From: Flavobacterium aquicola
GTDB lineage: Bacteria > Bacteroidota > Bacteroidia > Flavobacteriales > Flavobacteriaceae
Assembly (NCBI RefSeq): GCF_003385115.1
Contig: NZ_QUNI01000004.1
Span: 429,850 to 493,849 of the forward strand
Reading direction: 5' to 3'
DNA length: 64,000 nt
A model generated the notes under the pieces. That model made no database searches and was not told the origin of the DNA. It saw only the letters and a program-made list of their open reading frames with translations. Within the stretch, counting starts at the first letter, position 1, and every line of letters starts with the position of its first letter. Positions 16,578 to 26,552 of this stretch are shown here, piece by piece. Made by a program: the position numbers and the translations under genes.

Positions 16578-17501
16578 ATGAAAAAATACAATTATTATTT
16601 AGCCGCTTTCACTGCATTTTTTATCTGGGGATTTTTCAGTTTGGCTTTAAAACCAATCGCCAGCTATCCATCGCTCGACATACTATTCTATCGTGTATTT
16701 TTCAGTGTAGTTACATTGACAGCCATCAATCTTATTTTCAGAAGAAAAAATATCAAAAAAAATTGGGCTGATTTTAGTGCAATGCCAAAAGAAAAAAAGC
16801 AGAAGATAACCCTGCTAACTTTAGTAGGCGGTATAATTTTAGCTTCAAATTGGCTGATTTTTATATATGTGATTAATCACGTAAATGTCAAAGCAGGTTC
16901 ATTGGCCTACTTGATCTGTCCCATTTTGACTACCGTTTTTGCATTTTTTCTGCTAAAAGAAAAATTAAACAAATGGAAATGGATAGCGGTGTGCATCAGT
17001 ACTATAAGCTGTATTTTGTTGTCGCTAAATCATTTCCAGGATATTCTTTACAGTTTACTTGTGGCATCTACTTATGCGCTCTATTTGGTTAGTCAGCGCA
17101 AGAATAGTGAAATCGATAAGTTTTTAATTCTAAACATACAGCTGCTTTTTATTGCATTACTTATTTTGCCGTTTTATCCAGCATACAGCGGAGCAGTTCC
17201 CACTGAACCTGTGTTTTATGTGTGCTTATTTTGCATTGTTGTGCTTTTTACGATTATTCCGCTTTTCTTAAATCTTTATGCTTTAAAAGGACTCGACTCT
17301 TCTACAGTAGGAATTCTGATGTATACGAATCCTATAATCAATTTTACATTGGCTGTCTTTTACTTTAAGGAAGAAGTAAGTGTACTCCAGATGATTTCCT
17401 ATTCTCTTATTCTAATCTCCATTGTTATTTTTAATAAGAAACTATTATTTGGCAAAAAAAATAAATCCAAAGCAATTTTTGAGGATTCAAAATCTAAATA
17501 G
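16578..17501 (+). CDS. EamA/RarD-like drug-metabolite transporter
   Basis: A 307-aa membrane protein with ten predicted helices in two EamA halves. SNWLIFIYVINHVNVKAGSL (about 98-117) is close to the RarD subgroup signature, and TNPIINFTLAVFYFKEEVS near residue 255 is the matching second-half motif. RarD proteins are exporters of uncertain substrate. The ATG at 16578 is chosen because the first helix begins right after it; the frame runs 14 codons further up. TATCTTTG at 16552-16559 is the likely -7 promoter element. The next gene starts 1 base after the stop. Confidence 0.85.
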   Translation: MKKYNYYLAAFTAFFIWGFFSLALKPIASYPSLDILFYRVFFSVVTLTAINLIFRRKNIKKNWADFSAMPKEKKQKITLLTLVGGIILASNWLIFIYVINHVNVKAGSLAYLICPILTTVFAFFLLKEKLNKWKWIAVCISTISCILLSLNHFQDILYSLLVASTYALYLVSQRKNSEIDKFLILNIQLLFIALLILPFYPAYSGAVPTEPVFYVCLFCIVVLFTIIPLFLNLYALKGLDSSTVGILMYTNPIINFTLAVFYFKEEVSVLQMISYSLILISIVIFNKKLLFGKKNKSKAIFEDSKSK

Positions 17502-17502
17502 C

Positions 17503-18624
17503 ATGAAAAAAGTATATCTCGATAATGCATCTACCACGGCACTTTATCCCGAAGTGATTGCGGAAATGACAAAAATACTAACCGAAGATTATGGCAATCC
17601 CTCCTCTACTCACAGTTTGGGACGCAATGCCAAAAGTATACTTGAACTCTCTAGAAAATCAATAGCCAAGCACATAAACGCTACAGCATCTGAAATCATT
17701 TTCACTTCCTGCGGTACCGAAGCTAACAATTGGATAATGCGTTCGGCTGTAAAAGATTTAAAAACCAAGCGAATCATAACCAGCAAAATAGAACATCACG
17801 CGGTGCTTCATACAGCGATGGCACTTCAAAACGAATACGCAATTCAGGTGGATTATGTAAAAGTAAAGCCCAATGGCGAACTGGATTTGACACATTTAGC
17901 TGAATTATTATCTGAAGAAAAAAAGACTTTGGTTTCATTAATGCATGTAAACAATGAAACTGGAACTATTTTGGATCTTGACAGAGTAAGCCAGATTTGT
18001 CAGGAGCATAATGCATTGTTTCATTCAGATACCGTGCAATCTATTGGAAAATCCAAAATTGATCTGCAAAAGACACCTATTGATTTTATAGTGGCCAGCG
18101 CTCATAAATTTCATGGCCCAAAAGGAACCGGATTCGCTTTTATACGCAAAAATGCGGGGTTACAGCCTTTGTTTTTTGGAGGCGAACAGGAAAAAGGCGT
18201 CAGACCGGGAACCGAAGCCATACATCAGATTGCAGGAATGGCAAAAGCCTTAGAACTTTCCAATCAAAACCTAGAAACCGACAGCGTTTATATTGCCTCA
18301 CTAAAAGCATATACCATTGAAAAACTAAAAGTAAATTTTCCTGATTTTAAAATCAACGGAGAAAATACTTTTTACAATCTGCTTAATGTAACTTTACCTT
18401 TGGATGAAAGCAAAACATCTATGATTTTATTCCATTTGGATATGAAAGGCATTGCCGTTTCAAGAGGAAGTGCATGCCAGTCCGGAAGTATCAGACCTTC
18501 GCACGTATTGGCTGAAATGCTGTCGCCAAATGATTTAAAAAAACCAAATATCCGAATTTCTTTCAGCCATTTTAATACTATCGAAGACATTGATTTATTG
18601 ATTGAAGGTTTGAAAAATTGCTGA
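17503..18624 (+). CDS. Cysteine desulfurase (IscS/NifS family)
   Basis: PLP enzyme that moves sulfur from L-cysteine to an active-site Cys, supplying Fe-S clusters or thio-modification. The 373-aa protein starts MKKVYLDNASTTALYPEV and has ASAHKFHGPKGTGF, where the Lys binds PLP (about 203). GTEANN and HHAVLHT stretches contact the cofactor, and SRGSACQSG carries the catalytic Cys (about 325). The short loop around this Cys places it in the IscS/NifS class rather than SufS. The ATG is 1 base after the transporter stop, so both are on one transcript; no iscU-like gene is nearby. Confidence 0.93.
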   Translation: MKKVYLDNASTTALYPEVIAEMTKILTEDYGNPSSTHSLGRNAKSILELSRKSIAKHINATASEIIFTSCGTEANNWIMRSAVKDLKTKRIITSKIEHHAVLHTAMALQNEYAIQVDYVKVKPNGELDLTHLAELLSEEKKTLVSLMHVNNETGTILDLDRVSQICQEHNALFHSDTVQSIGKSKIDLQKTPIDFIVASAHKFHGPKGTGFAFIRKNAGLQPLFFGGEQEKGVRPGTEAIHQIAGMAKALELSNQNLETDSVYIASLKAYTIEKLKVNFPDFKINGENTFYNLLNVTLPLDESKTSMILFHLDMKGIAVSRGSACQSGSIRPSHVLAEMLSPNDLKKPNIRISFSHFNTIEDIDLLIEGLKNC

Positions 18625-18653
18625 ACTAAGACTTAATTAAAGTAAAAAAACAT

Positions 18654-21290
18654 TTACTTTAATTTTCCTAACTTGTTATACCAAGGGTTAAAAATACTGA
18701 TATAGATATTAAAAAATAACCAGCCTGCTGTAATTAATAATAGCAGGACCGCTTTCTTTTTAGCTATACTTTCGATATTGATTGCTTTGGATAAAAATTT
18801 AGATAAGAAACCTGTTAAAAAAACAATTAGCGTTACTCCGATAAAATTATAGGAGATATCAATTTGATAAAAAGGTTTAGGATTGCTCCAATTACAAATT
18901 AAACCAAATAAGATAAAAATTAATACGATACTGCCGATTCCTAACACTGCAAAAGTTAGGATTTTTGACATCCTGACAATCTTGAAAGGCACATAACTAC
19001 TTACCTTCAATTGTCTTACAAGCGGCATTTCTTTAGCTGGAAAAGTACAGCTGTCTGCTACTTTCAGAAAATTCCAATTTTCATTTTTCATAATCGCTGC
19101 ACCTTTTTCGTGCATCATCTGTTTGTAGCCGCTGTACATCAAAGCATAGGCCTCAAGATCATTGAAAGAATCCAAATCAGTTCTCACTTCACTGAGTCCT
19201 TTCTGAATTTTCTTCATCATGCCATATTTTAGCAGTGCATTTTCATCCTCAATTTCCTTATCATACAAAATGCCTCGATTTACATCGGTGCAGTCAATCC
19301 AGCTCACAGGAAGCTGCTCCAGTCCATTTTTTAAATGAACAATCGAAAGCTTGTTTACAATTGAGGTATATTTTCGTGATTTTAAATCCAGCAGCTGAAT
19401 CTCGCGCAGACGTTCCTGCAAAATAGTATCTACCCTAAAAAAGAGTGACATTGCATTTCCGGTATGAATTGCATTATCAGGCATTTGAGCACTGGCGTCG
19501 CTTACAATAATTTCATTGCATTCCTGTTCCAGGATAGATGCTATACCTTGATTATCATGTACCCCGCCGTCAATTAATTCGAGATCAAAATTCTTATACA
19601 ATCCTTTCAAAACTAAAGGCTGAAACAAAACCGGAACACAGGATGAAGCTGCTACTGCATAACCCAATCTAAAATTTTGATACTGCTCAGGCGCATTTTC
19701 ATAATACATTCTTCTTAAACGCGGTTTTACATCAAACTCATCTGAAATATAGGTTGGCGGTTCTCCCATCCAGGAAGCTGTAAACTGCCAGTTGTGTCCT
19801 GTATTCACAGCGGTAGCATTTAGAATTAACTGAGGCACTTTATTTATTCTTTTCCAATTATCATCATTTAATTTGAATGATTCCTTTCCAAATGGAAGAA
19901 TGAATAAATCATTCATAAAAATTGGTGAGGAATCTTTCTTGGATAACAAGGGATTATAAAAATACTCTTCATAAAGCTCCCCCAATCTATTAGACCGTGA
20001 ATACGAACTTCCCTTCCACATCTTTAAATTTTTAGAAAAGTTAGTCAGCAGACGCATCCGAATATTCTTTTGAACGGCATCCAGAAATTCTGTTTCAATT
20101 TCCTTTACAATTTGGATATAATCGGCCTGAAGAATGTCTTCATCTGTTTTGCTTTCAAATAATTGCTTAACTTTTAAATAATAAAAAGCACCAATAATAG
20201 ATCCACCAGAAACACAGGAAATCACTTCAATGTCTTTCAGTTTATCCTTTTCGGCCAAAGCTGCCAAGACACCAATATGAAATAATGAAGCTCTAAATCC
20301 GCCTCCCGAAAGCCCTATTCCTACTTTATTCTGCGGTTTTTGTTTTATGCTCTTTTCATCATTATTATCATCTGCCTGAAGATTTAAAGCAATCAAACAG
20401 CTGTTTTGCCCTTCCTCTATAATTTCCTTTTCCTGAAAGGGATCTTTATTCGTAGATTTTTGACATTTCTCTGTTCTTTGATAATTAGCCAAGTTATAAA
20501 TCTGCTTGCTAAAAGATTTAATCTGCCAGCTTTCTTTCTTGTCTTGAATATGCAGTTTAATAAAATAGAGTGCTTTATTGTACATTCGCAGACCAAAAAA
20601 AGCTTCAGCCAAGGCGGTATATAATTTTTCTTTAGCTTCAATTCCTTCTTTAAAAATTACTTCATCAGCATCTTCCAAATAAGCCTGTATTATTTCATTT
20701 CTAGTATTTTGAGCCGTTTCAAATCTTGTAATGGTTTCACTTGTAATTTCGCAGGTTTCAGAAAGCTGTTCTAAATTTTCAATTACAATTAGCTCATTAA
20801 GATTAGCATAATTTACCGCCGTATTTATACAATCTGTTTCGATTTGAATGGATTTGTGCATTTTGTTTTTCCATATCAGATATCCCTTTTTATAATAAGC
20901 TCTCGATTGCAGTAAGTTATGAAACTGGTGATCAAACTTCCACTTGCTTCTGTATATTGCACCAGCAATGCCAAGCGTTTTCGAATTTTTTGTATGTTCT
21001 AAATCACAAAAAGATTTGAGCACATTTATTGCCTTATCAAATTTAAAATAAGAAGACAGCGTACTGTCTTTATAAATATTATCAGCTAAATCCTGATATT
21101 TTGACAGCTTTATTTCAGCACCTTGATCCTCATTATCAGCTATCTTTTTTAGTAATATTTCAGTAGCATATCCATATTGCTCATACTGTATTAAACTTTG
21201 GTACAAATCCTCAAAAGGGACAGTATTAGAAATATCTTCACCTCTTAAATAGTTTTTTGCCCATGCAATTACCCTTTTTTTATCTTCCAT
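18654..21290 (-). CDS. Patatin-like phospholipase with tetratricopeptide-like N-terminus
   Basis: An 878-aa protein in three parts. The first roughly 310 residues are helical and repeat-like (TPR/TRAF-binding type). Residues about 330-650 are a patatin-like lipase: oxyanion loop GIGLSGGGFRASLFHIG, nucleophile region SCVSGGSIIGA (Ser in a cPLA2-like VSGGS context rather than GTSAG), and the catalytic Asp in LIDGGVHDNQG. The C-terminal 150 residues contain about four membrane helices. Expected role is hydrolysis of acyl lipids at a membrane. The ATG at 21290 is preferred over the frame start at 21353 because the extra residues are Cys-rich and unlike the rest. Monocistronic. Confidence 0.85.
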   Translation of the reverse strand: MEDKKRVIAWAKNYLRGEDISNTVPFEDLYQSLIQYEQYGYATEILLKKIADNEDQGAEIKLSKYQDLADNIYKDSTLSSYFKFDKAINVLKSFCDLEHTKNSKTLGIAGAIYRSKWKFDHQFHNLLQSRAYYKKGYLIWKNKMHKSIQIETDCINTAVNYANLNELIVIENLEQLSETCEITSETITRFETAQNTRNEIIQAYLEDADEVIFKEGIEAKEKLYTALAEAFFGLRMYNKALYFIKLHIQDKKESWQIKSFSKQIYNLANYQRTEKCQKSTNKDPFQEKEIIEEGQNSCLIALNLQADDNNDEKSIKQKPQNKVGIGLSGGGFRASLFHIGVLAALAEKDKLKDIEVISCVSGGSIIGAFYYLKVKQLFESKTDEDILQADYIQIVKEIETEFLDAVQKNIRMRLLTNFSKNLKMWKGSSYSRSNRLGELYEEYFYNPLLSKKDSSPIFMNDLFILPFGKESFKLNDDNWKRINKVPQLILNATAVNTGHNWQFTASWMGEPPTYISDEFDVKPRLRRMYYENAPEQYQNFRLGYAVAASSCVPVLFQPLVLKGLYKNFDLELIDGGVHDNQGIASILEQECNEIIVSDASAQMPDNAIHTGNAMSLFFRVDTILQERLREIQLLDLKSRKYTSIVNKLSIVHLKNGLEQLPVSWIDCTDVNRGILYDKEIEDENALLKYGMMKKIQKGLSEVRTDLDSFNDLEAYALMYSGYKQMMHEKGAAIMKNENWNFLKVADSCTFPAKEMPLVRQLKVSSYVPFKIVRMSKILTFAVLGIGSIVLIFILFGLICNWSNPKPFYQIDISYNFIGVTLIVFLTGFLSKFLSKAINIESIAKKKAVLLLLITAGWLFFNIYISIFNPWYNKLGKLK

Positions 21291-21646
21291 AGCTACAATG
21301 ATTCTGATAATCAATTTAATACAACAAAAATTTGTACAATAAGAAACATTCAATAAATTTAAAAAAATTATAAAATAAACAGTATAATAATGTTAAAACC
21401 ATCCTTAATTTTTTATAAATAAACGATTATTCTTTCAAAAAATAGAGATTCTTTCTCATAAATAATCTTACATATATTTAAAAAAAGTAAAAAAAAAGAT
21501 TGAATCTCTTATTAAAAGTAATTACAGTTAGAGGCTTATTAATAAAGCTTCCTACTGTCATTACCTTTTTATATTAATCATGGGAAGAAAAAATTAAAAA
21601 AAGACGTAATTTTATTAGATATATTTTACCATAAAAAAAAGCAAAA

Positions 21647-23032
21647 ATGAAATATCGAATTGAGAAAGACACTATGGGAGAAGTTGAAGTTCCTTTTGAC
21701 AGATATTGGGGAGCACAAACCGAGCGCTCTTTAAACAATTTTAAAATTGGTCCATCTGCTTCGATGCCAAAACCGATTATTGAAGGTTTTGCTTATCTAA
21801 AAAAAGCTGCCGCTTATGCGAATTGTGAACTGGGGGTTTTATCTGAAGAAAAAAGAGATTACATAGCTTTAGTATGTGATGAAATTTTAGAAGGGAAACT
21901 CTTTGATGAATTTCCTTTGGTGATCTGGCAGACTGGTTCAGGAACACAAAGCAATATGAATGTGAATGAAGTTATTGCTAATCGTGCCCAAGTTTTAAAA
22001 AAGCGCAGTATTACAGAAGACGAGCCTTTTATCAAAGCTAATGATGATGTCAATAAATCACAATCATCTAATGACACTTTTCCAACTGCAATGCATATTG
22101 CTGCCTATAAAATGGTAGTAGAAAACACGATTCCAAATGTTGAAAAACTAAGAGATACTCTTCAAAAAAAGGCAATCGAATTTAAATCGGTTGTAAAAAT
22201 TGGACGAACCCATTTGATGGATGCTACTCCCTTAACTTTGGGTCAGGAAATTTCGGGTTATGCTGCGCAGCTGGATTTTGGATTAAAGGCTGTCAAAAAT
22301 ACATTACAGCATTTATCTGAAATTGCTCTAGGCGGTACTGCTGTAGGAACTGGCTTGAACACACCGAAAGGCTATGACGTAAAAGCAGCAGAATATATTT
22401 CACATTTTACCGGACATCCATTTGTGACCGCATCTAATAAATTTGAAGCTTTGGCCGCTCATGATGCTATTGTAGAAACTCACGGTGCTCTAAAGCAATT
22501 GGCCGTTTCTTTGAATAAAATTGCTAATGATATTCGGATGCTGGCGTCTGGACCGCGTTCTGGCATTAGCGAAATACATATTCCCGAAAATGAACCCGGT
22601 TCCTCTATAATGCCCGGAAAAGTTAATCCAACTCAATGCGAAGCTCTGACTATGGTGTGTGCACAGGTGATTGGAAATGACACGGCAATTACTGTTGGCG
22701 GGATGCAGGGACACTATGAACTGAATGTTTTTAAACCAATGATGGCTGCCAACTTTCTGCAATCGGCAGAATTACTTGGTGATGCCTGCCACTCCTTTGA
22801 CATTCATTGCGCACAGGGAATTGAACCCAATTACAAACGAATTGAAGAATTGGTTAATAATTCACTGATGCTTGTTACGGCTTTGAATACTAAAATCGGC
22901 TACTATAAATCGGCAGAAATTGCACAGACTGCTCATAAAAATGGAACTACACTCAAACAAGAAGCGGTTCGTTTAGGCTATGTAACTCCTGAAGAATTTG
23001 ACCAATGGGTGAAACCTGAAGATATGGTTTGA
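21647..23032 (+). CDS. fumC: Class II fumarate hydratase
   Basis: TCA-cycle enzyme interconverting fumarate and malate. The 461-aa length is standard. Landmarks: WGAQTERSL near residue 23, [13 protein letters not shown] (about 98-110), [11 protein letters not shown] (about 139-149), [16 protein letters not shown] with the catalytic His near 187, and the signature [15 protein letters not shown] (about 317-331) with the catalytic Ser. The 290-base AT-rich gap before it contains no other gene; GCAAAA precedes the ATG. Confidence 0.97.
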   Translation: MKYRIEKDTMGEVEVPFDRYWGAQTERSLNNFKIGPSASMPKPIIEGFAYLKKAAAYANCELGVLSEEKRDYIALVCDEILEGKLFDEFPLVIWQTGSGTQSNMNVNEVIANRAQVLKKRSITEDEPFIKANDDVNKSQSSNDTFPTAMHIAAYKMVVENTIPNVEKLRDTLQKKAIEFKSVVKIGRTHLMDATPLTLGQEISGYAAQLDFGLKAVKNTLQHLSEIALGGTAVGTGLNTPKGYDVKAAEYISHFTGHPFVTASNKFEALAAHDAIVETHGALKQLAVSLNKIANDIRMLASGPRSGISEIHIPENEPGSSIMPGKVNPTQCEALTMVCAQVIGNDTAITVGGMQGHYELNVFKPMMAANFLQSAELLGDACHSFDIHCAQGIEPNYKRIEELVNNSLMLVTALNTKIGYYKSAEIAQTAHKNGTTLKQEAVRLGYVTPEEFDQWVKPEDMV

Positions 23033-23040
23033 ATTTAATT

Positions 23041-23082
23041 ATAAATTATGAGTTATTTTAAAATTTATAACTCATAATTTAT
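23041..23082. terminator. Long perfect hairpin between convergent fumC and dehydrogenase
   Basis: The 16-bp arm at 23041-23056 (ATAAATTATGAGTTAT) is the exact reverse complement of 23067-23082, with a TTTTAAAATTT-like loop. It lies 8 bases past the fumC stop and 20 bases before the stop of the convergent gene. The stem is AT-rich, without a strong T run. Confidence 0.65.
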
Positions 23083-23101
23083 AACTCAAAACTTAGAAAA
23101 A

Positions 23102-24304
23102 TTATTTCCCATCAACATAATCCTGCAGATAGCTGAAACGCTCGGTAAGCTTACCGTTTTCGGTCATTTTGGCTCTTTTAAGAATACCGTCTTTGTCTCC
23201 GTTGAAAAAAGCGGGAACAACATGTTCCGAAAACATTTCGCCAAAACCAATACTGGCATCTTTTGGCAATTCGCAAGGAAGATTGTCCACAGCCATTACA
23301 ACAATTGCAGCTGGATGAAAAACATCTACTTCTTTATTTTCGCTTGGCAGATAACCGTACAAAGGCTCTGCAATAGTCGAAGACCGCAGTGTACAAGCAA
23401 TAGGACCATTGACATCACAGGAAATGTCTGCTACTATTTTTATTTTACAATCGCTAGCCTGCAGCATTTCGCGGGTCAATATTACAGGTGCTTCATTGGC
23501 ATAAAAATGACCTGAAATATAAATATCTGACACCTTTGTAAATTTCTCAAAATCGGAAACATACTCAGTCGGATTATTATGAAAATCAGTAAAATCAAGA
23601 ACCTGACCGTCTTTTCTTTTATTATAATCCAAAACGTCAATCTGTGTATAAACAGCCTGCGTATAATTCTTAGTCAAATAATTCTCCGCCGAAACTTCTT
23701 TAACCTTCATTGCATCTAAAATTTCTTTGGCTCCATTTCCTACTTTTCCAGTTCCTGTTACAACAATTTTTAAAGGCGGCAGAACCTGTCTTTTTAAATG
23801 TGCAACTAAAGCATCTTTTCCTGAAAGCGTTTCTGCTTTTGGCATTTTGAACAGTTCAAATTTTAACCCAAAAGCACGAAAAGCATTGTAAGTTCCCACT
23901 ATTCCCGCATATCGGCCAAAGCCAATTAATCTCCTGTTATGCGCATCAATAATAGTTTCATGATCATACAAATCAATATTTTTTTCTAAAACAGTCTGCA
24001 ATAACATTCTATTATGAGGCTGTTTCTTAATGGTATGCGAAAAAAAGAAATACGATTTGTTAGGAATCAAATCGTTCACTGGAACTTCTTTTACACCAAA
24101 AAGAACATCACAGTCACTTATATCATTAACTACTTCAATTCCCATGCTTTGATAATCTAAATCAGTAAAAATTCGAATGTCTGAACTTTCTACTTTAACT
24201 GTACAGCTCGGATACAATTGCTTAATTTTAGTTAGTTCATTTGGAGAAAAGACAACTCTGCGGTCTGGCGGATTTTTTCTTTCTTTGATAATTCCGAATT
24301 TCAT
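23102..24304 (-). CDS. Alanine dehydrogenase/lysine dehydrogenase-like NAD(P) enzyme
   Basis: A 400-aa protein of the alanine dehydrogenase / PNT / saccharopine dehydrogenase (lysine-forming) superfamily. The N-terminal domain opens MKFGIIKERKNPPDRRVVFSP, where the Arg/Lys cluster contacts the carboxylate of the amino acid. HTIKKQ and FGRYAGIVGTYNA (about 127-139) are family-typical, and the NAD(P)-binding GTGKVGNGAKEIL lies at about 184-196. The C-terminal part returns to the first domain (ADISCDVNGPIACTLRSS). The substrate cannot be decided from sequence; lysine/saccharopine-type and alanine-type enzymes look alike here. Single gene. Confidence 0.8.
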   Translation of the reverse strand: MKFGIIKERKNPPDRRVVFSPNELTKIKQLYPSCTVKVESSDIRIFTDLDYQSMGIEVVNDISDCDVLFGVKEVPVNDLIPNKSYFFFSHTIKKQPHNRMLLQTVLEKNIDLYDHETIIDAHNRRLIGFGRYAGIVGTYNAFRAFGLKFELFKMPKAETLSGKDALVAHLKRQVLPPLKIVVTGTGKVGNGAKEILDAMKVKEVSAENYLTKNYTQAVYTQIDVLDYNKRKDGQVLDFTDFHNNPTEYVSDFEKFTKVSDIYISGHFYANEAPVILTREMLQASDCKIKIVADISCDVNGPIACTLRSSTIAEPLYGYLPSENKEVDVFHPAAIVVMAVDNLPCELPKDASIGFGEMFSEHVVPAFFNGDKDGILKRAKMTENGKLTERFSYLQDYVDGK

Positions 24305-24551
24305 GCTTTGATTTTTTTAGATTGAAAAAATATAACTTTATACGTATTATTTGTTACAAATATAACAATGTTTTTTAATTTACAATTTTTTTATAAAACA
24401 TTTTCTCATGTAGAGAAACTTAATCCTATGACGATTAATTAAATATATAAATACATTTCTTAAAGAATTATTAATTAACATAACTCTTAAATAAAAAAAA
24501 ACAATAACAAACCACAGGATTATATATATTTGCTTTTCTAGTACTTCGAAA

Positions 24552-25766
24552 ATGAATTTAACAAAAAAGGCAAATATACTCTATTTACTGCTGCCAATAG
24601 CGGTACTGGCTTCCTGTAAAAATGATTCCGTATCTAAAAAGAAAGATACAATAGAAATAAAAGATGCTGACCTTCCCAAAAACGTTTTACCCAAAATGAA
24701 ACCAATGGGTAAGGAAACACCTCTTACTGCAGATTATATTGCTGAAAAAAAACGCTATATAGAATCTTTTTATAGAAAAAACTGGCCAAACAACAGCATG
24801 AACGGCAGTTTTCTTGTGGCCAAAAACGGCCAGATTATTTATGAAAAATATGAAGGTTATTCTAATTTAAGAGACAAAACACCAATAACTGACACCACTT
24901 CGATCCATATTGCATCCGTTAGTAAAGTGCTTACCGCTACGGCTGTATTAAAATTAGTCAATGCCAAAAGAATTGACCTAGATCAAAAGGTGACCGACTT
25001 TTTACCGGAATTTCCATATCCTGAAGTTACTGTAAGAATGCTGCTCTGTCATAGAAGCGGTATGCGCAGTTATGCTTATTTTACAGATCGTGATAAAAAT
25101 GTCTGGGATAGACATAATACCTTAACCAATCAGGACATTTTGACTATTATGGGTACCAAAAACATTAAATTGGAGCAAAAAACCGGTACCCGATTTGCCT
25201 ATTGCAATACTAATTATGCAATGCTGGCTTTGATTATTGAAAAAGTAACCAAGCTTTCGTACAGAGATGCTATGGCACAGATTATTTTTAAACCATTAGG
25301 AATGACTCATACATTTGTATTGGATTTTGATAAAGACAAACATAATGTAGCGCCATCCTACAAAGCCAATAGAGTCGAAATCGGTATTGATTATCTAGAC
25401 AAAATATACGGTGATAAAAACATCTATTCTACTCCGAGAGATTTATTAAAATTTGACAGAGCGAGGAATTCCCCGTCTTTCTTAGAACCCGAACTGCTTG
25501 CACAAGTATACACTGGATACAGTAACGAGCATAAAGGAACTAAAAATTACGGATTGGGTATTAGGATGATTAACTGGGAAACCGGTAAAAACTTCTATTT
25601 CCATAATGGCTGGTGGCATGGTTTTACCTCATCCTATATTACTTTAAAAGATGAGAACGTAACCATAATAGCATTATCCAATAAATTCAACCGAAGTACA
25701 TATGCGGTTCGTAAACTTTCTGTGATATTTGGTGATTATCCGTTTAAGGTTAAGGATGTTGAGTAA
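24552..25766 (+). CDS. Serine hydrolase lipoprotein, class C beta-lactamase fold
   Basis: A 404-aa envelope protein with a lipoprotein signal (LLPIAVLASCKND, Cys22). The beta-lactamase/transpeptidase-like domain covers about 80-380: nucleophile motif S-V-S-K within IHIASVSKVLTATAVL (about 121-136), Y-C-N in FAYCNTNYAMLALI, and HNGWWHGF as the third motif. Such proteins act on peptidoglycan peptides, small esters or D-amino acid peptides; they are not necessarily antibiotic resistance factors. The last protein gene before ssrA and outside the island. Confidence 0.85.
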   Translation: MNLTKKANILYLLLPIAVLASCKNDSVSKKKDTIEIKDADLPKNVLPKMKPMGKETPLTADYIAEKKRYIESFYRKNWPNNSMNGSFLVAKNGQIIYEKYEGYSNLRDKTPITDTTSIHIASVSKVLTATAVLKLVNAKRIDLDQKVTDFLPEFPYPEVTVRMLLCHRSGMRSYAYFTDRDKNVWDRHNTLTNQDILTIMGTKNIKLEQKTGTRFAYCNTNYAMLALIIEKVTKLSYRDAMAQIIFKPLGMTHTFVLDFDKDKHNVAPSYKANRVEIGIDYLDKIYGDKNIYSTPRDLLKFDRARNSPSFLEPELLAQVYTGYSNEHKGTKNYGLGIRMINWETGKNFYFHNGWWHGFTSSYITLKDENVTIIALSNKFNRSTYAVRKLSVIFGDYPFKVKDVE

Positions 25767-25848
25767 ACAGCAGCTATTAGTCGACAGAAAACAGGTTACA
25801 ACTGTCTGACCTTACAAAGTGAAATTAATTTTTGGTTTTATATTATCA

Positions 25849-25879
25849 TTGACATTGCCAATAAATTAAACTATCTTTG
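25849..25879 (+). promoter_or_regulatory. Promoter of ssrA, Bacteroidota type
   Basis: TTG at 25849-25851 and TATCTTTG at 25872-25879, 20 bases apart, match the Bacteroidota housekeeping promoter (TTG -33 and TAnnTTTG -7). The -7 element is 36 bases before the mature tmRNA 5' end, leaving a short precursor leader. Confidence 0.8.
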
Positions 25880-25915
25880 CAAAAGAAATTCTTTTCAGCC
25901 AAGAATCTAAAAAAT

Positions 25916-26309
25916 GGGGTCGACTGGTTTTGACAGCAAGTCGAATTGAAAAGTAAGCACGTCGAGAACTGGGACAATTCTCGTAAATAAAAGGTCTCAA
26001 ACTTTTTACACGGCGAAGGAAACTACGCTCTTGCTGCATAATCTGAATTATAGTAAGATTAGCCTCGTCCTACAAGGTAGGAAAGCAGGATTTACCTCGA
26101 AAGCTTTGGTTTATAGCGGTCGATTAAGGTAAATCGTAAAGATAAACCTAGATTTCTGCAAGCTTTGGGCGGATTTCGAAATTAAAGAAGCTAAGCAAAG
26201 AGCGGTTGTTCCTGACCTAACTCAGCGTCGAAAATCTATTCAGGAAATAAGCGTGTAGAAAGCTCTTTAGTTGCTTGTTTGGACCCGGGTTCGATTCCCG
26301 GCGATTCCA
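25916..26309 (+). ncRNA. ssrA: Transfer-messenger RNA
   Basis: Rescues stalled ribosomes by trans-translation. The 5' end GGGGTCG (25916-25922) pairs with the 3' CGATTCC (26302-26308) to form the acceptor stem, followed by the discriminator A at 26309. CCA is not encoded and must be added. The T-arm GGGTTCGATTCCC is intact at the 3' end. The internal reading frame at 26012-26041 encodes G-E-G-N-Y-A-L-A-A then TAA, a standard Bacteroidota degradation tag. The last 21 bases belong to the 34-bp direct repeat that bounds the genomic island, so the gene's 3' end is supplied by the island's left end. Confidence 0.97.
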
Positions 26310-26322
26310 CTGGGACGGTTTA
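26289..26322 (+). other. Left attachment site of the ssrA island
   Basis: These 34 bases, starting in the T-loop of ssrA, are repeated exactly at 48811-48844. The core begins GTTCGATTCCCGGCGATTCC and ends GGGACGGTTTA. A tmRNA 3' end is a classic tyrosine-recombinase target. Confidence 0.9.
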
Positions 26323-26374
26323 TAGCCAGCTTTTCAAAGTTGTCAAAAACACACAAAATGTCCCGAAATCCTTT

Positions 26375-26408
26375 AAAATCCTGCAATTTTTTGAATTTGC
26401 AGGATTTT
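26375..26408 (+). terminator. Terminator of ssrA
   Basis: AAAATCCTGCAA (26375-26386) pairs with TTGCAGGATTTT (26397-26408), followed by T-rich sequence. A diverged copy with the same stem layout lies at 48896-48929 beyond the right att site. Confidence 0.85.
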
Positions 26409-26552
26409 TTATTTCCCCTTCAATTATCAAAATTTTCAAAAGTGCTCCAAATTTTTATGGCAAAATTGTGGCACTTTGCCATTGGAGTTGATACCTTTTT
26501 TGCCACAAAAACTTAAGGCGTTCTATCTTTGACATTAAAAATCTTTTTAATA

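Noticed and set aside
26271..26516. Open frames across the tmRNA 3' end and terminator
   Set aside because: They overlap the structural end of ssrA and the att repeat; coding there is not credible.
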